Under the pieces are notes generated by a model. The model ran no database searches. It was not told the DNA's origin and saw only the letters and a list, made by a program, of their open reading frames with translations. A DNA stretch of 64,000 bases from Wenyingzhuangia marina (GTDB taxonomy: Bacteria > Bacteroidota > Bacteroidia > Flavobacteriales > Flavobacteriaceae). The stretch lies in contig NZ_FQXQ01000004.1 in NCBI RefSeq assembly GCF_900130035.1, forward strand, positions 62,001 to 126,000, written 5' to 3'. Below are positions 16,695 through 26,300 of this stretch, piece after piece (within the stretch, counting starts at the first letter, position 1; every line of letters starts with the position of its first letter). The translations under genes and the position numbers were made by a program.

Positions 16695-16885
16695 TTATTC
16701 CAATTAAAGACGGAGAAAACATTGATAGAGCTTTAAAGCGTTTCAAGAGAAAATTCGACCGTACGAAGACAATGAAGCAATTACGTGAACGCCAACAGTT
16801 TAATAAACCATCTGTAGTAAACCGTAAGCAAAGAATTAAAGCTTCTTATGTTCAACGTTTAAGAACTAACGAAGAGCAAGCTTAA
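16688..16885 (+). CDS. rpsU: 30S ribosomal protein bS21
   Basis: Small-subunit protein of 65 residues, starting MLIIPIKDGENIDRALKRF and ending in the basic tail usual for the family. It binds near the 3' end of 16S rRNA. In flavobacterial ribosomes it helps sequester the anti-Shine-Dalgarno region, and ribosomes lacking it would translate this strongly SD-led message, giving feedback. The ATG at 16688 is set by the SD at 16674-16680. A clear intrinsic terminator follows. Confidence 0.97.
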   Translation: MLIIPIKDGENIDRALKRFKRKFDRTKTMKQLRERQQFNKPSVVNRKQRIKASYVQRLRTNEEQA

Positions 16886-16907
16886 TAATTTGTTTCAACG
16901 TATAATA

Positions 16908-16938
16908 AAAACCCTGTGAATTTTCACAGGGTTTTTTT
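16908..16938 (+). terminator. Intrinsic terminator after rpsU
   Basis: AACCCTGTGAA and TTCACAGGGTT form a perfect stem with a very short loop, followed by a run of seven T. It separates rpsU from the recombinase gene. Confidence 0.85.
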
Positions 16939-16972
16939 ATGTCTTAACTTTCGCTAGATAAAAGATTCAAAT

Positions 16973-17869
16973 ATGGAATTGATTCATAAGTTTTTAGAGT
17001 ACTTGTCTTTAGAGAAAAATTATTCTCCACATACCATTACTGCTTATCAAAAAGATCTTCTTGATTTTTTTGCATTTATAGAATCTGAATATCAGGAAAT
17101 AGACCCTTGTGCTGTAGAGTATTCCTACGTTAGGTCGTGGATTATTAGTTTAAATGCCTCAGGAATTGTTAATAGATCTGTCAACAGAAAATTAACGGCT
17201 TTAAAAAGTTTTTATAACTATCTGCAAAAGATAGAAATGATGGCTAAAAACCCACTTTCAAGTCAAAAAAGTTTAAAAACAGCTAAAAAAGTCATCATTC
17301 CATTTTCTGAAAGAGAAATCGAGGAATCGCTTTTGGTTACAGATGAACGTGATACTCCATTTGAACAATTAAGAAATAAATTAATGATTCATTTGTTATA
17401 TGCTACGGGAATAAGGCAAGCAGAATTAATGAGTATGAAAGTTCAAGACATTGATTTTGAATTAGGTACGATTAAGGTGGTAGGAAAAAGAAATAAGGAA
17501 AGAATCATACCCTTGTATACAGAGGTTTTAAAAGAATTAAAAAGCTATATAAAACAAAGAGCTGGTATGGATGTTGATACTTTATACTTGTTTGTTACTA
17601 AACGAGGTGGAAAAATGTATGGAGCGCTTGTTTATCGAATTATTAATTCTTATTTTAGTAAGGTCTCGACGAAGGAAAAAAAAAGTCCTCATGTATTAAG
17701 GCATTCCTACGCTACGGATTTGATAAACCAGGGAGCAGATTTGAATTCGGTAAAAGAGTTACTAGGGCACTCTAGTTTAGCCGCTACTCAAGTCTATACC
17801 CACAATAGTTTAGACAAGTTGAAACAAGTTTATAACCAAGCACACCCTAGAAGTGCGAAAAAAAAATAA
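16973..17869 (+). CDS. XerC/D-type tyrosine recombinase
   Basis: Site-specific recombinase of 298 residues, the size of chromosome-dimer-resolving Xer proteins. The N-terminal SAM-like core-binding domain spans about 1-85 (YSPHTITAYQKDL). The catalytic domain has R148 (YATGIRQAEL), K172, H240 and R243 (HVLRHSYATDL), H266 (LLGHSS) and nucleophile Y275 (QVYTH), so the set is complete. Its location next to rpsU and hpf in the core translation region, with no repeats or att-like ends, argues for a housekeeping Xer rather than a mobile integrase. Whether it is XerC or XerD cannot be told without its partner. Confidence 0.92.
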   Translation: MELIHKFLEYLSLEKNYSPHTITAYQKDLLDFFAFIESEYQEIDPCAVEYSYVRSWIISLNASGIVNRSVNRKLTALKSFYNYLQKIEMMAKNPLSSQKSLKTAKKVIIPFSEREIEESLLVTDERDTPFEQLRNKLMIHLLYATGIRQAELMSMKVQDIDFELGTIKVVGKRNKERIIPLYTEVLKELKSYIKQRAGMDVDTLYLFVTKRGGKMYGALVYRIINSYFSKVSTKEKKSPHVLRHSYATDLINQGADLNSVKELLGHSSLAATQVYTHNSLDKLKQVYNQAHPRSAKKK

Positions 17870-17874
17870 AGTAT

Positions 17875-18174
17875 ATGAAAATATTTGTTCAGTCAGTAAA
17901 TTTCAACGCCGACAAAGATTTGGTGGAGTTTGTAAACAAAAAAGTAGAAGGATTGGAGAAATTCCATGATAAAATAGTTGATGCAGAGATATTCTTAAAG
18001 GTGCAACAGACTAGTGAAAAAGAGAATAAAGTAACGGAATTGAAGCTGAATATTCCTGGGCATGATTTGATGGTGAAAAAAGAATCAAAAACTTTTGAAG
18101 AAGGAATAAGTTTATGTGCTGATGCCATGAAAAGACAGTTAATGAAGACCAAAGAAAAGGAAAGAGTTGCCTAA
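17875..18174 (+). CDS. hpf: Ribosome hibernation-promoting factor (short HPF/RaiA family)
   Basis: A 99-residue S30AE-domain protein that binds the 30S decoding centre in stationary phase. Features: MKIFVQSVNFNADKDLVEFV, the family's beta-alpha-beta-beta-beta-alpha pattern, and the C-terminal GISLCADAMKRQLMKTKEK helix. The long-form C-terminal dimerisation domain is absent. It starts 5 bases after the recombinase stop and so is co-transcribed with it. Confidence 0.92.
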   Translation: MKIFVQSVNFNADKDLVEFVNKKVEGLEKFHDKIVDAEIFLKVQQTSEKENKVTELKLNIPGHDLMVKKESKTFEEGISLCADAMKRQLMKTKEKERVA

Positions 18175-18229
18175 TGATAAAAAAAAGTAAAATATTTTTA
18201 AAATGTTTTGCATGATATCGAAAACTTTA

Positions 18230-18237
18230 TAAATTTG
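18230..18237 (+). promoter_or_regulatory. Promoter of the tRNA-tuf operon
   Basis: TAAATTTG matches TAnnTTTG, with TTG at 18208-18210 giving a 19-base spacer, inside the flavobacterial range. GCAG follows. Transcription is expected at about 18243. Confidence 0.6.
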
Positions 18238-18267
18238 CAGTCCGTTAAGATAGCGGGCTGCTTTTTT
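18238..18267 (+). terminator. Terminator overlapping the tRNA-tuf promoter start site
   Basis: CAGTCCG (18238-18244) and CGGGCTG (18254-18260) form a 7-pair stem with one G-T pair, followed by C and six T. The expected tRNA-operon start falls within the left arm, so only transcripts coming from hpf could form the full hairpin. Confidence 0.6.
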
Positions 18268-18284
18268 GTGGAAACTATCTAAAA

Positions 18285-18358
18285 GCCGATATAGCTCAGC
18301 TGGCTAGAGCAGCTGATTTGTAATCAGCAGGTCGTAGGTTCGAGTCCTATTATCGGCT
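18285..18358 (+). tRNA. tRNA-Thr (anticodon TGT)
   Basis: Acceptor GCCGATA pairs with TATCGGC; D arm GCTC/GAGC, anticodon stem CTGAT/ATCAG around TTTGTAA, T arm GGTTCGAGTCC. The 3' CCA is not encoded. First gene of a four-tRNA cluster leading into tuf. Confidence 0.95.
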
Positions 18359-18396
18359 CAAAAAGAAAAGAAAGCGTTCTTTTAAATTATTGGATT

Positions 18397-18478
<82 letters not shown>

Positions 18479-18531
18479 CAAATGAGGCGTAAATTGTATT
18501 TATGTTCCTTCTGATGAAAAATCAGTAAAAT

Positions 18532-18604
18532 GCGAAAGTAGCTCAGTTGGTAGAGCGTCAGCCTTCCAAGCTGAATGTCGCCGGTTCGAACCCGGTCTTT
18601 CGCT
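18532..18604 (+). tRNA. tRNA-Gly (anticodon TCC)
   Basis: Acceptor GCGAAAG pairs with CTTTCGC; anticodon loop CTTCCAA; T arm CCGGTTCGAACCCGG. CCA is not encoded. Confidence 0.95.
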
Positions 18605-18619
18605 CAAATTTAAATCCAT

Positions 18620-18692
18620 GCCGGTGTAGCTCAGTTGGTAGAGCGCATCCTTGGTAGGGATGAGGTCACCGGTTCAAATCCGGTCATTGGCT
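18620..18692 (+). tRNA. tRNA-Thr (anticodon GGT)
   Basis: Acceptor GCCGGTG pairs with CATTGGC through two G-T pairs; anticodon loop TTGGTAG; T arm CCGGTTCAAATCCGG. CCA is not encoded. It ends 64 bases before the tuf start, so the cluster and tuf are probably one transcript. Confidence 0.94.
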
Positions 18693-18756
18693 CAAAAGGA
18701 TTAAAATAGGTTTAAAATAAACACTAATATATAACTAAGAATTAAAATTTATAATC

Positions 18757-19941
18757 ATGGCAAAGGCAACATTTGATCGTTCGAAACCACACTTAAACAT
18801 CGGTACTATCGGACACGTAGATCACGGTAAAACTACTTTAACAGCTGCTATTACTACTGTATTAGCTAACGCTGGTTTATCTGAATTAAGATCTTTTGAC
18901 TCTATTGATAACGCACCAGAGGAAAAAGAAAGAGGTATTACTATTAACACTTCTCACGTAGAGTATTCTACAGCTAACCGTCACTACGCTCACGTTGACT
19001 GTCCAGGTCACGCGGATTATGTTAAGAACATGGTAACTGGAGCTGCTCAAATGGATGGTGCTATTTTGGTAGTTGCTGCAACTGATGGACCAATGCCACA
19101 AACTCGTGAGCACATCTTATTAGGACGTCAGGTAGGTATTCCACGTATCGTTGTTTTCTTAAACAAAGTTGATATGGTTGATGATGAAGAGTTATTAGAA
19201 TTAGTAGACATGGAAGTTCGTGATTTATTATCTTTCTATGACTATGATGGTGATAATACTCCTGTGATTCAAGGATCTGCTTTAGGAGGATTGAACAATG
19301 AGCAAAAATGGGTTGATTCTATTATGGAATTAATGGATGCTGTTGATTCATGGATTGAAGAGCCAGTTCGTGAGGTTGAGAAAGATTTCTTAATGCCAAT
19401 CGAAGATGTATTCTCTATTACAGGTCGTGGTACTGTTGCTACAGGACGTATTGAAACTGGAGTTGCTAATACTGGAGATACTGTTGATATTATTGGTATG
19501 GGAGCTGAGAAATTATCTTCTACTATTACTGGAGTTGAAATGTTCCGTAAGATTTTAGATAGAGGTGAAGCTGGAGATAACGTAGGTATCTTATTAAGAG
19601 GTATTGCTAAAGAAGATATCAAAAGAGGTATGGTAATCTGTAAGCCAGGTTCTGTTAAGCCACACGATAAATTCAAAGCTGAGGTTTATATCTTGAAAAA
19701 AGAAGAAGGTGGACGTCACACTCCATTCCACAACAACTACCGTCCACAATTCTATGTACGTACAACTGACGTAACAGGTACTATTAACTTACCTGATGGA
19801 GTTGAAATGGTAATGCCAGGAGATAACTTAACTATTAAAGTTGATTTACACTCTCCAATTGCAATGAACGTAGGTTTACGTTTCGCTATCCGTGAAGGAG
19901 GTAGAACAGTTGGTGCTGGTCAGGTAACTGAAATTTTATAA
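18757..19941 (+). CDS. tuf: Translation elongation factor EF-Tu
   Basis: GTPase that delivers aminoacyl-tRNA to the ribosome, 394 residues, full length. G motifs: GHVDHGKTT (G1), RGITI (G2), DCPGHADY (G3), NKVDMVDD (G4) and the G5 region around QGSALGG; domain 2 and 3 motifs [11 protein letters not shown] and [16 protein letters not shown] are intact. The leader before the ATG is A/T-rich without a Shine-Dalgarno sequence. Codon use is strongly biased to preferred codons (ACT, GGT, CGT), as expected for one of the most abundant proteins. It is preceded by four tRNA genes and followed by a terminator and tRNA-Trp. Confidence 0.99.
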   Translation: MAKATFDRSKPHLNIGTIGHVDHGKTTLTAAITTVLANAGLSELRSFDSIDNAPEEKERGITINTSHVEYSTANRHYAHVDCPGHADYVKNMVTGAAQMDGAILVVAATDGPMPQTREHILLGRQVGIPRIVVFLNKVDMVDDEELLELVDMEVRDLLSFYDYDGDNTPVIQGSALGGLNNEQKWVDSIMELMDAVDSWIEEPVREVEKDFLMPIEDVFSITGRGTVATGRIETGVANTGDTVDIIGMGAEKLSSTITGVEMFRKILDRGEAGDNVGILLRGIAKEDIKRGMVICKPGSVKPHDKFKAEVYILKKEEGGRHTPFHNNYRPQFYVRTTDVTGTINLPDGVEMVMPGDNLTIKVDLHSPIAMNVGLRFAIREGGRTVGAGQVTEIL

Positions 19942-19960
19942 TCGTAAGATTTTATTATAT

Positions 19961-19990
19961 AAAGAGCTTGTTTAAAGCAGGCTCTTTTTT
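19961..19990 (+). terminator. Intrinsic terminator after tuf
   Basis: AAAGAGC (19961-19967) and GCTCTTT (19981-19987) pair, followed by a T run that ends directly at the tRNA-Trp gene. Confidence 0.65.
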
Positions 19991-19992
19991 TT

Positions 19993-20065
19993 ACGGGCGT
20001 AGCTCAGTTGGTAGAGCACTGGTCTCCAAAACCAGGTGTCGGGAGTTCGAGTCTCTCCGCCCGTG
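19993..20065 (+). tRNA. tRNA-Trp (anticodon CCA)
   Basis: Acceptor ACGGGCG pairs with CGCCCGT, discriminator G; anticodon loop CTCCAAA; T arm GGGAGTTCGAGTCTCTC. CCA is not encoded. It sits between tuf and secE, as is usual in Bacteroidota. Confidence 0.95.
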
Positions 20066-20157
20066 CAAAATAGAAGGAATTATAATTTTTATAATTCCTT
20101 TTTTTAGCAAACAAGTCAAAAAAAGATATAAAGTTATTTACGTGTTGAATAATTTTA

Positions 20158-20165
20158 TATCTTTG
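20158..20165 (+). promoter_or_regulatory. Probable secE-nusG operon promoter -7 element
   Basis: TATCTTTGCACGG matches TAnnTTTG followed by GCA. Expected start near 20171, about 17 bases before secE. Confidence 0.5.
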
Positions 20166-20187
20166 CACGGCTTTTCAAGAAAATATT

Positions 20188-20379
20188 ATGAATATTCTTA
20201 ATTACATAAAATCGTCATTTTCAGAGTTAAAAGACGAAATGACGTGGATCTCTAAAGAAGAGGCTCAAAAATCTACTGTAGTGGTGGCTGTGTTTACAAT
20301 CATTTTTGCTATCGCTGTTTTTTTAGTAGACCAAGGGTTTCAAAAAACATTAGAAGGTTTTTTTAATTTTATAAAGTAA
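20188..20379 (+). CDS. secE: Preprotein translocase subunit SecE
   Basis: Essential single-span subunit of the SecYEG channel, 63 residues, the short form. The conserved amphipathic segment SELKDEMTWISKEEAQKST precedes one membrane helix (VVVAVFTIIFAIAVFLV, about 31-47). Gene order secE-nusG-rplK confirms it. Confidence 0.96.
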   Translation: MNILNYIKSSFSELKDEMTWISKEEAQKSTVVVAVFTIIFAIAVFLVDQGFQKTLEGFFNFIK

Positions 20380-20388
20380 AGGTAAATT

Positions 20389-20943
20389 ATGGCTGATTCT
20401 GTAAAGAAGTGGTATGTAGTAAGGGCTATTGGTGGTCAGGAAAACAAGGTGAAAAATTATATTGAAAATGAGATTTCACGTTTAGGTTTGTCTGATTATG
20501 TAGATCAGGTATTGGTACCAACAGAAAAAGTTGTTCAAGTTCGTAATGGAAAAAAATCTACACGTGAGCGTGTTTATTTTCCAGGTTATATCATGGTAGA
20601 AGCTAATTTAACAGGAGAAGTTCCTCACGTTATTAAAGCAGTTACTGGAGTTATTGGTTTTTTAGGTGAAACTAAGGGAGGAGAACCAGTACCAATGAGA
20701 CAAAGTGAAATTAACAGGATGTTAGGTAAGGTTGATGAATTAACCGTTCAACCAGATCACAACATAGCTATTCCTTATACTGTTGGAGAAACTGTGAAAG
20801 TAATAGATGGTCCATTTAATGGGTTTGATGGTGTGATTGAAAACATTCATGAAGAGAAGAGAAAACTTGAAGTAATGGTTAAAATCTTTGGTCGTAAAAC
20901 GCCTTTAGAGTTAAACTATATGCAAGTAGATAAAATATCATAA
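20389..20943 (+). CDS. nusG: Transcription termination/antitermination factor NusG
   Basis: RNA polymerase-binding elongation factor, 184 residues. The NGN domain starts KKWYVVRAIGGQENKVKNYI; the conserved YFPGYIMVEA and GVIGFLGETKGGEPVPM motifs follow; the C-terminal KOW domain contains VKVIDGPFNGFDGVIENI. It starts 9 bases after secE. No inserted domain is present. Confidence 0.98.
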   Translation: MADSVKKWYVVRAIGGQENKVKNYIENEISRLGLSDYVDQVLVPTEKVVQVRNGKKSTRERVYFPGYIMVEANLTGEVPHVIKAVTGVIGFLGETKGGEPVPMRQSEINRMLGKVDELTVQPDHNIAIPYTVGETVKVIDGPFNGFDGVIENIHEEKRKLEVMVKIFGRKTPLELNYMQVDKIS

Positions 20944-20965
20944 ATAAAGAGTGTTACAAATTAAT

Positions 20966-20994
20966 CTTGTGTTTGCTTCCAACTAATACACAGG
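20966..20994 (+). promoter_or_regulatory. Hairpin in the rplK leader
   Basis: CTTGTGT (20966-20972) pairs with ACACAGG (20988-20994) around a 15-base loop, in the 75-base space between nusG and rplK. In many bacteria this leader carries the L1 autoregulation site; I cannot confirm the L1 signature here. Confidence 0.35.
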
Positions 20995-21018
20995 GTTTAA
21001 TTTAATTTTATATTAAAA

Positions 21019-21456
21019 ATGGCAAAAGAAGTAAGTAAGATTGTAAAGTTACAGGTTAAGGGAGGGCAAGCAAATCCTTCACCACCAGTAGGTCCTGCTT
21101 TAGGTGCTGCCGGGGTTAACATTATGGAGTTCTGTAAGCAATTTAATGCTAGAACTCAAGATAAACAGGGAAAGGTTTTACCAGTTGCAATTACTGTATA
21201 TTCTGATAAATCTTTTGAGTTTATTGTTAAAACTCCTCCAGCTGCAGTTCAAATTTTAGAAGCTGCTAAACTAAAGGGTGGATCGGGAGAACCAAACCGT
21301 AAAAAAGTTGCAAGTATCTCATGGGATCAGGTAAAAACGATCGCAGAAGATAAAATGCCTGACTTAAATGCATTTACTGTAGAGTCAGCAATGAAGATGA
21401 TTGCAGGTACTGCAAGATCTATGGGAGTAACGGTAAGCGGAGACGCTCCATTTTAA
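21019..21456 (+). CDS. rplK: 50S ribosomal protein uL11
   Basis: 145 residues, full length. N-terminal domain with the glycine- and proline-rich [21 protein letters not shown]-terminal rRNA-binding domain ends [12 protein letters not shown]. It binds the GTPase-associated centre of 23S rRNA. First of four ribosomal protein genes. Confidence 0.98.
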   Translation: MAKEVSKIVKLQVKGGQANPSPPVGPALGAAGVNIMEFCKQFNARTQDKQGKVLPVAITVYSDKSFEFIVKTPPAAVQILEAAKLKGGSGEPNRKKVASISWDQVKTIAEDKMPDLNAFTVESAMKMIAGTARSMGVTVSGDAPF

Positions 21457-21473
21457 TTGATAAACAAGAAAAC

Positions 21474-22163
21474 ATGGCAAAATTAACAAAAAAGCAAAAA
21501 GAAGCTCAAGCTAAGATTGACAGTTCTAAAGTTTATTCTTTGAATGAAGCATCTTCTTTAGTAAAAGAAATTACATTAGCTAATTTCGACGCATCTGTAG
21601 ATGTTGCTATTCGTTTAGGTGTAGATCCTAGAAAAGCAAATCAAATGGTACGTGGAGTTGTAACATTACCTCACGGAACTGGTAAAGATGTAAAAGTATT
21701 AGCATTGGTTACACCAGATAAGGAAGCTGAAGCTAAAGAAGCAGGAGCAGACTACGTTGGTTTAGACGAGTACTTAGCAAAAATAAAAGCAGGTTGGACA
21801 GATGTTGATGTAATCATCACTATGCCAGCTGTAATGGGTAAATTAGGACCGTTAGGACGTATTTTAGGGCCAAGAGGTTTAATGCCTAACCCTAAGACAG
21901 GAACCGTTACAATGGATGTTAAGAAAGCAGTAGCAGAAGTAAAAGCTGGTAAAATTGACTTTAAAGTTGATAAAACTGGTATCGTACATGCTGCTATCGG
22001 TAAGGTATCTTTTGATGCTGATAAATTAACTGAAAATGCTAAGGAATTAATTCAAACAATTATTAAGTTAAAGCCTACAGCGGCTAAAGGAACTTATATT
22101 AAGAGTGCATATATCTCTTCTACACAGTCTCCTTCAGTTCAGTTAGATCTTAAAACGCTTTAA
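21474..22163 (+). CDS. rplA: 50S ribosomal protein uL1
   Basis: 229 residues. Family motifs: [20 protein letters not shown] and [19 protein letters not shown]. uL1 forms the L1 stalk that moves deacylated tRNA and commonly represses its own operon. It starts 17 bases after rplK. Confidence 0.98.
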   Translation: MAKLTKKQKEAQAKIDSSKVYSLNEASSLVKEITLANFDASVDVAIRLGVDPRKANQMVRGVVTLPHGTGKDVKVLALVTPDKEAEAKEAGADYVGLDEYLAKIKAGWTDVDVIITMPAVMGKLGPLGRILGPRGLMPNPKTGTVTMDVKKAVAEVKAGKIDFKVDKTGIVHAAIGKVSFDADKLTENAKELIQTIIKLKPTAAKGTYIKSAYISSTQSPSVQLDLKTL

Positions 22164-22186
22164 TTAGCTGTTAAAACTCATAGACA

Positions 22187-22720
22187 ATGACAAGAGAAGA
22201 AAAATTTCAAGTAATTGAAGATTTAACAAGCCAATTAGAGGAGAATACAGTAATCTATTTAGCCGATATTTCAGGGTTAAATGCTGCTGCAACTTCTAAC
22301 TTAAGAAGAGCTTGTTTTAAGGCAGATATCCAATTATCTGTAGTGAAAAACACATTGCTAGAAAAAGCAATGGAGAAGTCTGAAAAAGACTTTGGTGATT
22401 TACCATCAACATTAAAAGGTAATACTTCTGTGTTTTACGCTTCAGTAGCTAATGCTCCTGCAAAAGTAATTCAAGATTTCTTAAAGAAATCAAAAGGAGA
22501 AAAGCCATTATTGAAAGGAGCTTTCATTGCTGATGAAGTATATGTTGGAGCTGATCAATTACCTGCTTTAGTAGCAATTAAATCTAAAGAGGAACTTATT
22601 GGTGATATCATCACTATCTTACAGTCTCCTATTAAAAACGTTGTTTCAGCGTTGACTAATGAGGAACGTCCAGATAGAGCTGGTGAAGCTGTAGAAGCAT
22701 CTACAGAAGCAGCAGAATAA
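22187..22720 (+). CDS. rplJ: 50S ribosomal protein uL10
   Basis: 177 residues. N-terminal rRNA-binding part (LTSQLEENTVIYLADISGL, LSVVKNTLLEKAM) and a C-terminal helix that anchors bL12 dimers. It starts 23 bases after rplA. Confidence 0.97.
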   Translation: MTREEKFQVIEDLTSQLEENTVIYLADISGLNAAATSNLRRACFKADIQLSVVKNTLLEKAMEKSEKDFGDLPSTLKGNTSVFYASVANAPAKVIQDFLKKSKGEKPLLKGAFIADEVYVGADQLPALVAIKSKEELIGDIITILQSPIKNVVSALTNEERPDRAGEAVEASTEAAE

Positions 22721-22749
22721 TTACGCGCACAAATAAATTATAATACACC

Positions 22750-22764
22750 ACGTTTAATAAACGT
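22750..22764. promoter_or_regulatory. 15-base palindrome between rplJ and rplL
   Basis: ACGTTTAATAAACGT is symmetric over its whole length around a central A. As RNA it could form only a tight 6-pair hairpin. It may be a translational or processing signal for the more abundant bL12; no function is shown. Confidence 0.25.
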
Positions 22765-22779
22765 ACAAAAAGAATCAAA

Positions 22780-23151
22780 ATGGCAGAATTAAAAGATTTC
22801 GCAGAACAATTAGTTAACTTAACAGTTAAAGAAGTAAATGAATTAGCTACTATCTTAAAAGATGAGTATGGTATCGAACCAGCTGCAGCAGTAGTTGTAG
22901 GAGGTGGAGCTGCTGAAGGTGGTGACGCTGGAGAAGCTCAAACTGAGTTTGATGTTATCTTAAAAGAAGCAGGAGCATCTAAATTAAAAGTTGTAAAAGC
23001 AGTTAAAGAATTAACTGGATTAGGATTGAAAGAAGCTAAGGAATTAGTTGATGGAACTCCATCTGCAATTAAAGAAGGTGTTTCTAAAGAAGAAGCAGAA
23101 GGAATTAAAGCTTCTTTAGAAGAAGTTGGAGCTGTAGTTGAGTTAAAGTAA
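22780..23151 (+). CDS. rplL: 50S ribosomal protein bL12
   Basis: 123 residues. N-terminal dimerisation domain ([20 protein letters not shown]), alanine/glycine-rich hinge and C-terminal factor-binding domain with [20 protein letters not shown]. It recruits translational GTPases to the ribosome. A strong hairpin follows before rpoB. Confidence 0.98.
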   Translation: MAELKDFAEQLVNLTVKEVNELATILKDEYGIEPAAAVVVGGGAAEGGDAGEAQTEFDVILKEAGASKLKVVKAVKELTGLGLKEAKELVDGTPSAIKEGVSKEEAEGIKASLEEVGAVVELK

Positions 23152-23174
23152 TTTTTTTACTACAAAACCTTATA

Positions 23175-23217
23175 GGTTTAGGTCTTTCCCTCAAGGGTTA
23201 GACCTAAACCATTTTTT
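23175..23217 (+). terminator. Strong hairpin / attenuator between rplL and rpoB
   Basis: GGTTTAGGTCT (23175-23185) pairs perfectly with AGACCTAAACC (23200-23210); inside, CCC/GGG adds three more pairs across a TT/TT internal loop. A T6 run follows. As no obvious new promoter is seen before rpoB, this is probably a partial terminator that lowers polymerase relative to ribosomal protein expression. Confidence 0.75.
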
Positions 23218-23304
23218 GCGTTTAAATAGTTCCTATATTTATTCGCACCGCATACAAGCTTAAAAAAGAAAATAGAATTATTAATTCACCTAAATTTTTC
23301 CCCT

Positions 23305-26300
23305 TTGGCAACGAAAAATAATACAAGAGTTAACTTTGCTTCAGCCAAACTAAGTACAGAATATCCGGACTTTTTAGATATTCAGATTAAATCTTTCCAA
23401 GATTTTTTCCAGTTGAAAACTAAGGCTGACGAACGAAGCGATGAAGGTTTGTATAAAACTTTCATGGACAATTTTCCAATTACTGACACACGTAACAACT
23501 TCGTGTTAGAATTTTTAGACTATTTTGTAGATCCACCTAGATACTCTATTGAAGAGTGTATTGAGCGTGGTTTGACTTATAGTTTACCATTAAAGGCAAG
23601 ATTGAAATTGTACTGTACAGATCCTGAACATGAGGATTTTGAAACCATCGTGCAAGATGTGTACTTAGGTACTGTTCCTTACATGACCAATTCTGGTACA
23701 TTTATCATTAACGGTGCTGAGCGTGTTATCGTTTCTCAGTTACACCGTTCTCCAGGGGTATTCTTTGGACAATCTTTCCATGCAAACGGTACAAAATTAT
23801 ATTCTGCAAGAGTAATCCCTTTTAAAGGATCTTGGATAGAATTTGCTACCGATATCAATCAAGTAATGTATGCTTATATTGATAGAAAGAAAAAATTACC
23901 TGTAACTACTTTATTCCGTGCGATTGGATTTGAAAGAGATAAGGATATTTTAGAAATCTTTAACCTTGCAGAAGAAGTTAAAGTTTCTAAGTCTGGATTA
24001 AAGAAAGTATTAGGAAGAAAATTAGCTGCTCGTGTATTAAGAACTTGGTTTGAGGACTTCGTTGATGAAGATACTGGAGAAGTTGTATCTATTGAGCGTA
24101 ACGAGATTGTATTTGATCGTGACACTATTTTAGATAAAGAACATATTGATGAAATTGTTGATACAGGAGCAAAAACAATTTTATTACACAAAGAAGATAA
24201 TGAAAGTGGAGATTACGCAATTATCCACAATACATTACAAAAAGATCCTACCAACTCTGAAAAAGAAGCAGTAGAGCATATCTATAGACAATTACGTAAT
24301 GCTGAGCCGCCAGATGAGGAAACTGCAAGAGGAATTATTGAAAAATTATTCTTCTCTGAGCAACGTTACAACTTAGGTGAAGTAGGACGTTTTAGAATGA
24401 ACAAAAAGTTAGGACTTAACGAATCTTTAGATGAGAAAGTTTTAACTAAGAATGATATTATCACTATCATCAAAAACTTAATTGAGTTAGTGAACTCAAA
24501 AGCAGAAATTGATGATATTGACCACTTATCTAACAGACGTGTTCGTACAGTAGGAGAACAATTAGCTGCTCAATTTGGAGTAGGTTTATCTCGTATGGCT
24601 CGTACTATTAGAGAAAGAATGAATGTACGTGATAACGAAGTGTTTACACCGATTGACTTAATTAACGCGAAGACTTTATCTTCTGTGATTAACTCATTCT
24701 TTGGAACCAACCAATTATCTCAGTTCATGGATCAAACAAACCCGTTAGCAGAGATTACTCACAAACGTAGATTATCAGCTTTAGGACCTGGAGGTTTATC
24801 TAGAGAAAGAGCAGGATTTGAGGTTCGTGACGTTCACTATACTCACTACGGTCGTTTGTGTCCTATTGAAACTCCTGAAGGTCCAAACATTGGATTGATT
24901 TCATCTTTAGCAGTATATGCAAAAGTGAACAATTTAGGGTTTATTGAAACAGCATACCGTAAGGTAGTAGATGGACAAGTAAATACTACTGAGGAACCTA
25001 TTTACTTAAGTGCTGAGGAAGAAGAAGGAATGAAGTTTGCACAATCAAACATTGATATTGCAGAAGACGGACAAATCAATTTAGAAAAAGTGATTGCTCG
25101 TGAAGAGGCTGATTATCCAGTTGTAACTCCACAGGACATTGACTACATGGATGTATCTCCAAACCAGATTGCATCTATTTCAGCTTCGTTGATTCCTTTC
25201 TTAGAACATGATGATGCGAACCGTGCCTTGATGGGATCTAACATGATGCGTCAAGCAGTTCCTTTATTAAAACCTGAAGCTCCTATTGTTGGAACAGGTT
25301 TAGAGCGTAGAGTTGCAAAAGATTCAAGAATCTTAATCAACGCGGAAGGTATTGGTGAAGTTATTTATGTTGATGCTAATAAAATAACTATTCGTTACGA
25401 AAGAACTGAGGAGGAAGCTTCTGTAAGTTTTGATTCTAACGAAATTACATACGACTTAATTAAGTTTAGAAAAACCAACCAAGGAACTTCTATCAACTTA
25501 AAGCCAATTGTTAAAGTTGGAGATACTGTTGAAGAAGGACAAGTATTGTGTGAAGGATATGCTACTCAAAAAGGTGAATTAGCCTTAGGACGTAACATGA
25601 AAGTAGCCTTCATGCCTTGGCAAGGGTACAACTTTGAGGATGCGATTGTGATTTCTGAAAAAGTTGTAAGAGAAGATATCTTTACTTCTATCCATATTGA
25701 TGAGTACTCTTTAGATGTAAGAGATACTAAATTAGGAGCAGAAGAGTTGACCAATGATATTCCTAACGTTTCTGAAGAGGCTACTAAAGACTTAGATGAA
25801 AACGGAATGATTCGTATTGGTGCTGAAGTGAAGCCTGGTGACATTTTAATTGGTAAGATTACTCCAAAAGGAGAATCAGATCCAACACCTGAAGAAAAAT
25901 TATTACGTGCCATCTTTGGAGACAAAGCAGGAGATGTAAAAGATGCTTCTTTAAAAGCTTCTCCATCATTAAGAGGAGTTGTAATTGGTAAAAAATTATT
26001 TAAGAAAGCAGTTAAAGATAAATCTAAGAGAGTTAGAGATAAGGAGCAAATTGAAGCTTTAGAAGCACAATTTACTCACGACTTTGAATCTTTAAAAGAT
26101 ACTTTAATAGACAAGTTGTTTACTTTAATTTCTGGTAAAACTTCTCAAGGAGTTCAGAATGATTTAGGAGAAGAAGTATTCCCTAAAGGTAAAAAGTATA
26201 CTTTAAAAATGTTAAACTCTGTTACAGACTTTACACATTTAACTAAAGGAGCTTGGACAACAGATGATCACTTAAATAACTTAGTTGCTGAATTAATTCA

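Noticed and set aside
16973-17869. Recombinase as a sign of a genomic island
   Set aside because: No flanking repeats, no change of base composition, and neighbours are core translation genes; a housekeeping Xer is more likely.
19968-20201. Open frame of 77 codons between tuf and secE
   Set aside because: It runs through the tuf terminator and the tRNA-Trp gene; no homology, and secE begins in another frame.
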